From Basidiobolus meristosporus CBS 931.73 (Eukaryota; Basidiobolomycota; Basidiobolomycetes; Basidiobolales; Basidiobolaceae): a stretch of DNA of 27,227 nucleotides. A model generated the notes under the pieces. It was not told where the DNA came from. It saw nothing but the letters and a program-made list of their open reading frames with translations, and did not search any database. How positions within the stretch are numbered: position 1 is the stretch's first letter; the number at the start of each line of letters is the position of its first letter. The DNA is taken from NCBI GenBank assembly GCA_002104905.1, contig MCFE01000907.1, positions 1 to 27,227 of the forward strand, read 5' to 3'. This document shows, piece after piece, positions 8,072-16,201 of this stretch. Both the position numbers and the translations under genes were made by a program.

Positions 8072-8441
8072 TGTGAGTACTAAATGCAGTACCCACTCTT
8101 TGCCCAAGAGTTCTCCCCGGAGTCCTACCCAAAGTCCCCCAGTATCCTCCCTAGGATTCCCCCACGCGCCCTCCCTCCTATCCCTGCCCTTATCTAGTTA
8201 GAGCACTTACCATAACAGGAAGGTGTTCACACCCCTATTTTATAGCACATTGTCTATTATCTGAGCCCCCAAGTGATATATATCTACCCAATTGAACCAA
8301 GCAAGGAAGGAGATTTGGGACAAAATAAACACAAGTCTTTATTACCTTGCTACCTTCTATTGGAAGCTATTCTGAACCAAGTGGTACTGACTTGACCTAC
8401 AAGCTCTCCCACTCACCAAGTACAGTCAGTAATAACCCACA
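8072..8441 (+). repeat. Solo LTR of a third retrotransposon family (370 bp)
   Basis: Bounded by TGTGAG...CCCACA with a 5-bp target duplication ATAAG (8067-8071 and 8442-8446). Removing it with one duplication copy restores the copia reading through ...GACATAAG-TACCCAGACTATC. It carries a C-rich block at about 8105-8195, a TTTTATAG box near 8240 and AATAAA near 8322, so the plus orientation is likely. It resembles neither other LTR here and no internal sequence accompanies it. Coordinates could shift by one base. Confidence 0.75.
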
Positions 8442-9286
8442 ATAAGTACCCAGACTATCACCCTAAGCCAATATAAATATATAGAAGATACACTAAATAA
8501 GTAACAAACAGAAGACTGTAAATCAGCAGCTACCCCAATGGAGACAAACCTTAACTTGGTCAAAATTCAGCCGAATCAAGAGATCTTAGTGCCATCTGAA
8601 AGCCCTGAGTTTCCTTATCAATCTTTGGTTGGCAGTCAGATATATAGCATGCTTGGAACATGTCCAGATATCTATTACTTAGTGTTAATTGTCAGCCGGG
8701 CATAATCACAACTATGGATCTGATCATATTGCAGCAGTTAAGCAGATTTTTAGATAGCTACAAGGAACTGTTGATATCTGCTGAAGATACACTTATAAGA
8801 ATTTAGAAAAGAGTCTTGTGGGATACTCTGATGCTGATTTGGGACAAAATTAGAATACAGAGATCCACCACAGGATACACCTTTGCTTAATGTCAAGGAG
8901 CATTTTCAGGGATTTCAAAAAAGCTAACAGCCATTACACTTTCCATCACAGAGGCAGAGTATATGGCAGCCAGTGAAGTTACAAAAGAAGCAATATGCTT
9001 ATGAAAGCTTTTTACAGATTTAGGCCTACGTAAAAAAATGCCGATTACGTTATTTCAAGATAATCCTGGATGTGTACAATTAGGTAGAAATGCAACTTTT
9101 CACACTAGATTTAAGCACAAAGATATAAGACATCATCTCATATGTGCAGCTATAGAGAATAGGTTGGTTAGCTCAGTTTACTGTCTTTCAGATAAGATGA
9201 TTGCAGATATATTTACCAAACCATTAGCTAGTGACAAGTTTGAATATATTAGGTTGAAGCTGAGACTAGTAGGTATGAACATTTAG
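8442..9286 (+). pseudogene. Copia B pol remnant: connection and RNase H
   Basis: Continues copia B after the solo LTR. The block corresponding to PAATPMETNL is at about 8527-8560, the SLMYI and HIAAVKQIFRY region at about 8640-8760, and the [10 protein letters not shown] region near 8950-8975. The last 82 codons (9038-9286) are open and match the RNase H end, with FQDNPGC and the terminal MNI stop. Upstream codons are interrupted by several stops and small indels, so no enzyme can be made. The polypurine tract CTAGGTGGGAG (9287-9297) follows directly, then the 3' LTR. Confidence 0.8.
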
Positions 9287-9297
9287 CTAGGTGGGAG

Positions 9298-9646
9298 TGT
9301 TGTTAAAGCTTGCAAATCCACCTAAATATTCACCTAACTTAGTTACTTAGATTATTACCTTTAAATCCTAGAGAATACTGACCAAATTCCTTGTCAGGAT
9401 TTACTTGGAAAATTTTCACCCAAATACCAGGTACCCAGAACATGAAAATTCTCAAAGTTGTCCTTACAGCCCCAAACTCAGCACAAATGTTCCTAAGACC
9501 TTCCATAGTGTATTCTATGTGTTTGTTATGCCAAGACCCTGTAAACATATATATACTACTTTTACATTCAATAATTCATTAAGTGAAAACTTCATAATCT
9601 GCTTGCACTCCAAGTCAATTCCAATATTTCCAAGACTCTTACAACA
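9298..9646 (+). repeat. Copia B 3' LTR (349 bp)
   Basis: Begins TGTTGTTAAAG and ends CTCTTACAACA. It differs from the 5' LTR of the same element at several dozen positions by eye, including loss of the TATAAATA box (here ATATATATAC near 9550). Confidence 0.88.
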
Positions 9647-10201
9647 CCAACAGCACATGTGCAAGTTTGAGGATTCTAGAATAACGTACCTACTGACTGA
9701 ACTGGTGCTCTTGTTTTATATGTATATGGACTGGTTTATCTGCATTGTACCTTCAAATGTTACTGAATCCTAGATTATACTGACCTACTCAAGTCCCTGT
9801 GCCCCAATAATATTGAATCCAGCCCTGCAATCAACAAATACCTCCATCAAGTCTACCATTCTGTCAGAGCCTCTGCCTTATTGTCCTTTGCTCATGTTTT
9901 TGGTAGGAACCCTGAGACTATACATTGTTGTTAGGCTTATGAAGATAATTAAATAGATCCCTTCTGAAGACCAATTCAGTTCTAAGCTTTGCAACTAGGA
10001 GATATTGACACCTTTAGGATGCCATGCATAATCATTGGAAAAAAGTGCACCTTAGATTTCAAAAAAGACTTGATCAAAATTCTTCAACATGATGAGCCCT
10101 AAATTACTTGTGATTAGTTTTATGCCAATTCTCTCACTTTCTGATTCCATACACTCAATCAACTCCTACATTTGTACACATTGACTGGCAGTTGTCTTTT
10201 T
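9647..10201. other. Spacer between copia B and copia C
   Basis: It holds one copy of a dispersed repeat (9682-9862). Beyond that I see no intact gene. On the minus strand a protein-like frame with only a few stops runs from about 10150 to 9880 and includes LKNFDQVFFEI; its family is not recognised. Confidence 0.3.
9682..9862. repeat. Undescribed dispersed repeat, copy 1
   Basis: Aligns over about 165-180 bp, without large gaps, to 14730-14905 on the same strand. Shared blocks include TGGTTTATCT and the TCCATCAAG/TCTATCAAG region near the end. Both copies lie just right of a copia LTR end. Nature unknown. Confidence 0.5.
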
Positions 10202-10548
10202 TGTTGTAAGAGTCTTGGAGATGTTGGAAATGATTTGGAGAACAAGTAGATTGTGTGGTTTTCACTCAATAATATATTCAATGTAACAGTAGTACTTATA
10301 CTTTTGCATGATTTTGGCATAACAGATGCAAAGAATGGGCTTAGGAAGGTCCCAAGGACATGTGTGCAAGGATTAGGGCTGTTAGAACAACCATGAGTAT
10401 TTTCATGTTCTGAGTACCTAATATTTAGTGAAAATATTTTAAATTTATCTTTACAAAGATCTTAGTCAGTATTCTTTAGGATTTGAAGGTGTTAATCTGA
10501 GTAGAAAGTAAGGTGCGTATTTAGGTGGAAATATAAATCTTTACAACA
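10202..10548 (-). repeat. Copia C 3' LTR (347 bp)
   Basis: Plus strand TGTTGTAAGAG...CTTTACAACA. It matches the other copia LTRs with many substitutions. The purine tract in plus form, CTCCCACTCAAC, follows at 10549. Confidence 0.88.
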
Positions 10549-10634
10549 CTCCCACTCAACTAAATGTTAATACTCACTAGTCCTAATTTTGACCTAAGAT
10601 ATTGAAACTTGTCTCCAGCTAATGGTTTGGAATA
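10549..10634 (-). pseudogene. Copia C RNase H C-terminus
   Basis: About 86 bp match the last 25-30 codons of the copia polyprotein (TKPLA...LGLVSMNI region in copia F) plus the purine tract. It stops where a DNA-transposon terminus begins (TA at 10635-10636, then GACTTGTTCC). Confidence 0.75.
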
Positions 10635-10651
10635 TAGACTTGTTCCATTGT
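10593..10651. repeat. 59-bp direct repeat, left copy
   Basis: Consists of about 42 bp of copia RNase H end plus the first bases of a TIR (TAGACTTGTTCCATTGT). The other copy is at 12398-12456, the same length with about five differences. Together they bracket 10652-12397. Confidence 0.7.
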
Positions 10652-11296
10652 ATCATGCCTGGGTGCATGATGCAATCAACGGTTGCAAATAACAATTGGG
10701 TGCAGTATCTTGGCTACCAGTAGGCAGGATTGCTCTGGGACAATTTTGTACTAGGTGGGATGATCTTGCACCCTATGGCACAATCTAACATGATGGGGTT
10801 GGCACAAACAATTGTGCCCATGTCCAATGTTTGCATCATGCATATCACACTATAAGCTATACTTATATTTACCATTTTGACTACCATCCCTCCAATTGGA
10901 TGGTATGTCAATGGCCAATTGGTCTAAAAGTATCCTGAAGCTCTTATCCCCCAATTGGCTCATTGACCAATACAAAAGCAACCTGATTTGCCATTAAATA
11001 TCACATTTTGCCATTGAGCAAGTAAATCACTCAGCATAGTGGTTGGACAAGGTGTCATAGCAAGCATGCTACCAATTGTTTAGGTGCAAATCTGACCAAA
11101 TAGCTGCACTGGTGTTACAGATGATATATACAGATGCAGGGTGTTTATTATAGGTGCTCTGTCTCAAATGCAAGACAACCTTGATTTTACTTATGACAAA
11201 ATTTTTTTGGTCACTGATTAACAATGGCTTCATTTGGATTGCAAAAAAAAGCATTATTTAGATCATGACAAATGGTAACAATTCCATGCAAGTGCA
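10637..11296. other. Insert beginning with a lone TIR end; no intact gene
   Basis: Begins with the TIR GACTTGTTCCATTGT (after TA), but no matching right end of its own is found. The body holds several CCAATTGG palindromes (three between about 10890 and 10965). Irregular GGCAC/GCACC motifs around 10770-10840 recall the decamer arrays of the neighbouring elements. It may be the remains of a larger member of the same transposon family plus the 3' flank of the gene fragment that ends at 11297. Confidence 0.4.
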
Positions 11297-11423
11297 TCAT
11301 CTTCTACTAGATTTCTTTCTTGCAGGTATTACTACTGAAGTATTGGGTAGTGGCTCACTTTGCACACCTGAACTACTTCCTTGTTGACTATCATATTGGC
11401 TACTTGTGTACTTGTAGTCAGTA

Positions 11424-12152
11424 GACTTGTTCCATTGGATAATGCCACATTGAGCCATGAGTGCCAAATGATGCCATGGTGTGCAAGAGGGGCCAAGTGA
11501 ACCTACACTTGATCACAGAATGTGAAGCATTGCTCTGCATCTTCATGCAAAGTAGCCCCTGTGTTTCAATTATGATGGAGGAGAAAATCCATTTTTTGAT
11601 GTTTTTTTGTGGATCAATGTTGTGCAGGATGTGTAAGAGCACAAAAGGATTGAAGATATGCATCTGATACTCTATACCCATGGCACTTTGAATCTAGCTC
11701 CTGTGGCTTGTAACATGTCACAAAAATGCATGGCACTATCTTGGTCCACTGGTACTATCTGGCACTATAAGTGCTTTCTATTGATCTTACTTTAGGGCTA
11801 ATAATTAAATATAGTGCTAGATAGTACCAGTGGACCAAGAGTGCCATGCATTTTTGTGACATGTTACAAGCCACAGGAGCTAGATTCAGAGTGCCATGGG
11901 CATTGAGTACCTGATGGATGTCTACAGTACTTCTGTGCTCTTACACATCCTGTACAACATTGACCTAAAAAAAAGGTCAAGAAATGATTTTTCTCCAACA
12001 CAATGGGTGAAACACAGATGCTGCTTTGCATGAAGAAGCAGAGCTATGTTTTACACTCTGTGGCCAAGTATAGGCTCACTTGTCCTCCCTGGCACACTGT
12101 GGCATCATTTGGCACTCATGGCTCAATGTTGCACTATCCAACGGAACAAGTC
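11424..12152. mobile_element. Foldback (long inverted repeat) DNA element, 729 bp
   Basis: Two arms of about 345 bp (11424-11769 and 11810-12152) are reverse complements of each other with moderate divergence, around a 40-bp loop. Ends are GACTTGTTCC...GGAACAAGTC, flanked by TA on both sides (11422-11423 and 12153-12154), the duplication typical of Tc1/mariner-type cut-and-paste elements. Near each end GGCAC/GCCA motifs recur about every 10 bp. There is no transposase frame, so it is non-autonomous. A transcript across it would fold into a very long hairpin. Confidence 0.8.
12061..12140. repeat. Subterminal 10-bp periodic array in the foldback element
   Basis: Near the right end GGCACACTGT, GGCATCATTT, GGCACTCATG, GCTCAATGTT and GCACTATCCA follow one another in exact 10-bp steps (about 12091-12140). 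The left arm (about 11440-11490) carries the reverse complement with slightly irregular spacing. Confidence 0.65.
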
Positions 12153-12397
12153 TAGTATTTTGCCTCCTAGTTGATGAGTGTAATGCCAGAGCTTGGCCAT
12201 GCCAAATTGCTCCAGACAATATAATGGAATTAGCCTGAAGTGCTGTGCACTGACACATTGTTTTACTTACCAAACGCTCCAGTGGTGAAGGCACTTCATG
12301 TGGATCATTGTCCGTCAGTTCACCAGAAGTTAGTTGCTGATGTTCAGGTGTACTGGCACATGCAGGCACAACTTGATGAGTTGGCATAGCCCTTGGC

Positions 12398-12456
12398 CCT
12401 AAGATATTCAAACTTGTCTCAAGCTAATGGTTTGGTTAATAGACTTGTTCCATTGT
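12398..12456. repeat. 59-bp direct repeat, right copy
   Basis: Partner of 10593-10651. It consists of a second copy of the copia RNase H end (12398-12439) and the first bases of the 212-bp MITE. Because copia C resumes after that MITE, this copy is probably the original location and the left one the duplicate, or both arose by recombination. Confidence 0.7.
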
Positions 12457-12653
12457 GCCATTGATTGTAGTGCCAGAAAGTGCTGTATATTTTGTTATGA
12501 ATTTGATATTTTAGGGTCATATGCATGTCAATTCTGATCCCAAATTGGCACTGTATGGCACCATCTGGCACTCTGTGGCATGATCAGGCAACATCTGGCA
12601 TGCTATGGCTCTATTGGGCACTATGATCAGCTGGAATGATGGAACAAGTCCAA
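12442..12653. mobile_element. MITE of the same TIR family, 212 bp
   Basis: Left end GACTTGTTCCATT after TA (12440-12441). Right end is ATGGAACAAGTC followed by CAA and then TA (12654-12655). Removing it rejoins the copia RNase H sequence TTTGG....TATGCCTGC. The right half is a strict 10-bp array. There is no coding capacity. The three extra bases at the right may be decay or a former excision footprint. Confidence 0.7.
12547..12626. repeat. Decamer array, eight 10-bp units
   Basis: GGCA starts at 12547, 12557, 12567, 12577, 12587, 12597 and 12617, with GGCT at 12607, all in exact 10-bp register. Units are of the form GGCAyyrTcT. One unit per helical turn would place identical contacts on one face of the DNA, as expected of an array bound by a transposase or other protein. 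Confidence 0.8.
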
Positions 12654-12655
12654 TA

Positions 12656-13388
12656 TGCCTGCAATTATCTCATCTGTAGGACAGTAAGCTAAGCTAACTA
12701 AGTTATTCTCCATAGCTTCATGTATGCTTAACATAAGCCTAGATCTTGAAAGAGCTTTCTTAACCGGATTGCTACTTTTGTAGCTTCACAGGCTGCCATA
12801 TACACTGCCTTTGTATTAGACAGTGCTATGGTTGGTTGCTTCCTTTGCTTCCAAAAATTGCCTCTTCATAGTAAAGAAAGGAGTATCCAGTGGTGAATAT
12901 TTTGTCTTCCAATCTTTGTGCTCAATCATCATCAGAGTATCCCACAAGATCTTATTCTAAATCCTGATAAGTGAATTTTAAGAAGATATCAGCAGTACCT
13001 TTCCAATATCTAAAAATCTGCTGAACTGATGCAATATGATCATATCCATAGTTCTGATTAAGCAGGCTGACAACTCCCAATAAATATGAAATATCTGGAC
13101 ATGATCTAAGCATGATATACATCAGATAGCCAGCCATAGATTGATAGCAAAACTCTGGACTTTCAGATGACACCAAGCTCACTTGATTTGGCTGAGTTTT
13201 GACCATGTTAAGGTTTGTCTCCATTGGGGTAGCTGCTAGTTTACAGTCTTCCATTTGGTACTACTTTGGTATTTCTTTAGTGCACCTGGATTGGCTTAGG
13301 GTGATAGTATGAGTGCTTCTGTATATGGAGAACTTTAGCCCTAGAAGTAACTGAGTTCTCCTAGATTGGACATCTTCAACTATTTCCC
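12656..13388 (-). pseudogene. Copia C pol: reverse transcriptase end and RNase H
   Basis: Resumes colinearity with copia F after the MITE. The RNase H middle (around 12780-12900) is followed by a 100-codon open stretch (12952-13254) matching the MEDCKPAATPMETNL...RYLKGTADI segment. Further right come pieces of the SQSKYIQ and SKEFKMSDLG region up to about 13388. About 120 bp of RNase H sequence around 12727-12745 are missing. Numerous stops and substitutions are present, so it is inactive. Similarity ends abruptly at about 13388, before the reverse transcriptase active site. Confidence 0.75.
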
Positions 13389-13690
13389 TATAAAAAACAA
13401 TCTAATACCTTAGGTGGATCAAATCCAGATCAGCTATCAAGATCCCAACAGGAGACCACAATAATGACACAGCTCAAAATTAATGACCATCTACATGATC
13501 TAGTGATGGGATCACAATGGCATTTTGATAATTTACAGCCAACTAAAGTTGATAAAATATAACTGTGTTTGTACAGTGCATTGCCAAGGGTGGCATCGTG
13601 TTGTTGCTATCAAAGTGCGCTTTACAAATATTTGAGTGGATCTAACTTGATAATACATCCAATTGCCTTATATGGCAAATAAAAAGTTGG
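13389..13690. other. Foreign 300 bp inside copia C; no gene seen
   Basis: It replaces the reverse transcriptase active-site half and the integrase C-terminal half. It is AT-rich, has no clear terminal repeats or target duplication, and no convincing reading frame. It could be filler from a repair event or an unrecognised small element. Confidence 0.35.
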
Positions 13691-14061
13691 AGCATAGATT
13701 CTTGATTCTTTCACCATTTTCTCTCTCCACCATGGCTTTAAACTCTCTGAGCTAGGACAGAGCTTCTTCCTTTCTCTCCATGAACTAAATGCACATGTAT
13801 CTTGTATAATCATCAATAAAAGTAATCAAATACTTCATCCTACCTAAGGATAAATTTTGCATAGGCCCACACAGATCTGTGTGAATTAGATCTGGTTCGT
13901 ATTTTCAATTAACCCTGGGCTCCTGAACAGTTATCTGGCTTGTTTCCCATATATTCACGCTTCACAGTGCTCCAAATCAGCTGGGGATCAACTTTTACTC
14001 TGGAGATTAGCTGATCTTTGATCATTATGTGCAAATAATCAAAATTGATGTGACTAAAGCT
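13691..14061 (-). pseudogene. Copia C integrase N-terminal region
   Basis: Matches copia F around the integrase core segment [22 protein letters not shown] (about 13740-13850), the [15 protein letters not shown] segment, and the zinc-binding HEACIYGKQARQ / FGHINFDYL region toward 14061. Frames are broken by several indels and stops. At about 14062 it is joined directly to the gag start, so the end of gag, the zinc knuckle and the protease are deleted. Confidence 0.7.
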
Positions 14062-14369
14062 GCCTTTCAGGTATTCTTTGCTGTTTTTGCTCTTCAGCGC
14101 TGAATTAGCATTTTGACTATAACATTAAGGCAAATGCAGTTAAAGGCACTTTGTTCTTTCTTCTGGTACTTCAGAGATCACTCTCCCTTATTTTAGGATA
14201 GCATTCTTCTCCCATGACAATATTCATCTGGCTTATTTCCTGTAGCAACACCTTCATCTTCACCCTCCTCACTTGATAGTGAGATTCATCCAACTTTTTA
14301 GTAGAGGGAAAATTTACAGTAATAGCAGTAGTAGAAATTGCAGAGAGCAGGAGCTTGGGGCTCAGAGCC
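14062..14369 (-). pseudogene. Copia C gag N-terminus and decayed primer-binding site
   Basis: Resembles the first 80-100 codons of copia E gag (LDGSNYQVWKVKMKMLLQERGLWD...LKYQEREQSAFNCICLN), with substitutions and small indels. The start region lies near 14340. The primer-binding site in plus form reads GGGGCTCAGAGCC (about 14358-14369), a mutated version of the initiator tRNA-like GGGCTCATAACC found in copia E. Confidence 0.7.
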
Positions 14370-14716
14370 TATTGTAAGACTCTTGGAGATGTTGAAAGTG
14401 ATTGGGAGTACAAGTAGACTATATGGCTTTCACTTCATGATTTACTAAATGTAAAGTAGTATTAATACTTCTCTATGATCTTAGCAAAACAAGCACATAG
14501 AATAGGCTTAAGAAGGTTCAAAGAACATGTGTGCAAAGTTTGGGGCTGTTGGACAACTTTGAGAGTTTTCATGCTCAGGGTACCTGATATTTTGGTGAAA
14601 ATATTGCAAGTAAATCCCAATAAGGATTTTGTACAGCACTCTTGAGGATGCAAAAAGAATAATTGAAGTGACCAAGGTAGGTGACTATTTAGGTAATATT
14701 ATAAATTTTTACAACA
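14370..14716 (-). repeat. Copia C 5' LTR (347 bp)
   Basis: Plus strand TATTGTAAGAC...TTTTTACAACA. The terminal TGTTG is mutated to TATTG. It is the same length as its partner at 10202-10548 and is diverged from it. Confidence 0.85.
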
Positions 14717-14908
14717 ATTTCACACTCTTAACTTCCTGACTCAACCAATACCGTTACTTTTTGTGCACACAAATTGGTTTATCTCCATGGAGTCTTCAGT
14801 TGTGACTTAGTTACAAGTCAACTGCCCTATGCAAGTCTCCATACCCAACACTAACATTAGGCTCAACCACAAGCTACACATGTAACTCTATCAAGATCCA
14901 CCATTTAA
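14717..14908. repeat. Spacer made up mostly of the dispersed repeat, copy 2
   Basis: 14730-14905 aligns to 9682-9862 on the same strand. No gene is visible. It separates copia C from the truncated LTR of copia D. Confidence 0.5.
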
Positions 14909-15161
14909 AAAGTATTTACCTAGAGTATTTTCACCATAATAACAGATACCCAGAACATAAAAATTCTTAAAGCTGTCCAAACAGCCCCCAACTTTGCACA
15001 CATGTTCTTGGGACCTTCCTTAACCTATCTTGCATGTTGGTAATGCCAAGACCAGGTAAAAGTATAAATACTACTTTTACATTCAATTAATCATCATGTG
15101 AGAACCACATAATCTACTTGTTCTCCCAATCACTTCCAATATCTCCAAGACTCTTACAACA
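14909..15161 (+). repeat. Copia D 5' LTR, truncated on the left
   Basis: 253 bp match the pol-proximal part of the copia LTR, including TATAAATA in its inverted repeat (about 15055-15080) and the end CTCTTACAACA. About 95 bp at the left are missing. The LTR end is fused directly to coding sequence, with the primer-binding site and gag lost. Confidence 0.85.
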
Positions 15162-15852
15162 GAAAGAAGTACTCCATGTAGCAGAAATTGCCAACAACCT
15201 GCTATCTGTTAGCAAGGCCACAGCAGAAGGACTCAGTTTCAGCTTTGACAATTCTGAATGCAGGATTACTAATCAAAATGGTGCCTATATTGCTTTGGGT
15301 ATCAGAGATCAGAATCTATACAAGTTGACTTATATTCCATCATATTTGGAGGCCAATATAAGTAACAAGAATGAAGAAACACCAATACTTTGGCACAGCA
15401 GATTTGGACACATCAATTTTGATTATTTGTTTTACATGATCTAAGATCATCTAATTTTGAAGTACTGATCCTCAAGCTAATATGGAGCACCATAAAGCCT
15501 GCATATATGGGAAACAAGCCAGACAATCACTCAAGAGCTCTGGGCTTATCAAAGTAAGAAAAAATTAGATCTAATTTACTCAGATATATGTGGACACATG
15601 TAAACTTATCCTTTGGCAGGATGAGGTATTAAATCACTTGTATTGATGATTATACAAGACACACATGGGTCTACTTCATGGAGAAAAAGGAAGAATTACT
15701 GACTATGCTCAGAGAGCTTATAGCCATTGTGGAGAGAGAACTGGTGAAAAAAACTAGAAAATACACCCTGACATAGGTGGGGAATATACCTCAAAACTAT
15801 TCATCCACTTCTGCAAGATTCATGGGATAAAGCAAGAGATTACTGAGCCATA
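15162..15852 (+). pseudogene. Copia D remnant: end of protease and integrase N-terminal half
   Basis: Begins inside the segment corresponding to KEVLYVPEIAKNLLSV, immediately after the LTR, and reads openly to about 15444 through the integrase zinc-binding histidines (LWHSRFGHINFDYL). A TAA stop and later indels follow. The second zinc pair (HKACIYGKQ) and the IDDYTRHTWVYFMEK part of the core are recognisable at about 15485-15690. At 15852 the integrase core is cut inside the PYSPQQNG region by copia E, with CCATA as target duplication (15848-15852). Catalytic residues cannot be assembled in one frame, so it is inactive. Confidence 0.85.
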
Positions 15853-16201
15853 TGTTGTAAGAGTCTTGGAGATATTGGAAGTGATTTGGAGATCAAGTAG
15901 AATATGTGGTTTTCACTTAACAATTTATTAAATGTAACAGTAGTATTTATACTTTTACCTGGTCTTGGCATTACAAGCATGTAGAATAGGTTAAGGAAGG
16001 TCCCAAGAACATGTGTGCAAAGTTTGGGGCTGTTTGGACAACTTTGAGAATTTTCATGTCCTGGGTACCTGGTATTTTGGTGAAAATGTTGTAAGTAAAT
16101 CCCAATAAGGAATTTGGTCAGTATTCTCTAGGATTTGAAGGTGATGATCTAAGTGGCTAAGTTAGGCAAATATTTAGGTGGAAATACAAATTTTTACAAC
16201 A
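15853..16201 (-). repeat. Copia E 3' LTR (349 bp)
   Basis: Plus strand TGTTGTAAGAG...TTTTTACAACA. The adjacent purine tract carries a substitution: plus strand CTACCACTC instead of CTCCCACTC. Confidence 0.93.

Larger units (their letters stand above)
6391..9646 (+). mobile_element. Copia B, internally deleted and decayed Ty1/copia element
   Basis: Two 349-bp LTRs (6391-6739 and 9298-9646) in the plus orientation enclose a primer-binding-site remnant, a pol remnant starting in the integrase C-terminal region, a polypurine tract, and a foreign 370-bp solo LTR. Gag, protease and the integrase core are deleted between about 6766 and 6771. The LTRs differ at many positions, and the immediate flanks (CAGTG and CCAAC) do not match as a target duplication. 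The copy is therefore old or has exchanged ends with another element. Confidence 0.85.
11297..12397 (-). pseudogene. Gene fragment of unknown function interrupted by a foldback element
   Basis: Two minus-strand pieces (12397-12153 and 11421-11297) form one open frame once the foldback element and one TA duplication are left out; the frame ends in TGA at 11297-11299. The first piece reads into it from the copia boundary, so the true N-terminus is missing. The visible part is about 120 codons. It is proline-, serine- and glutamine-rich, with MPTHQVVPACASTPEHQ near the start and a basic tail PARKKSSRR. A consensus splice donor GTAAGT lies at 12270-12265, so part of the first piece may be intronic, although it stays open. 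No family is recognised. It could be a captured host exon or the tail of a transposon-encoded protein. Restoration of the frame by removing the insertion is the main evidence that it was once coding. Confidence 0.5.
10202..14716 (-). mobile_element. Copia C, ancient Ty1/copia element with nested DNA-transposon-like insertions
   Basis: Minus-oriented, with a 347-bp LTR at each end (10202-10548 and 14370-14716). Between them lie RNase H and reverse transcriptase pieces, a gap in the reverse transcriptase/integrase region filled by about 300 bp of foreign sequence, integrase N-terminal pieces joined directly to the gag start, and a decayed primer-binding site. The RNase H end is interrupted by a 2-kb complex (10637-12653). 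No target duplication is visible (TTTTT against ATTTC). Confidence 0.75.

Noticed and set aside
7863-8201. A 112-codon plus frame with a serine/proline-rich tail
   Set aside because: The first part is copia B reverse transcriptase and the tail is the C-rich block of the 370-bp solo LTR; a chance fusion.
11418-11681. Frames on both strands inside the foldback element
   Set aside because: They lie in an inverted-repeat arm, have no recognisable domain, and are not kept in the opposite arm.
12076-12411. A continuous 111-codon minus frame
   Set aside because: As a continuous frame it reads through the TA junction into the foldback element; the supported gene fragment leaves the frame at 12153 and resumes at 11421.
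12547-12626. CRISPR-like array
   Set aside because: Units are 10 bp without spacers, in a eukaryotic MITE; this is a periodic binding-site-like array.
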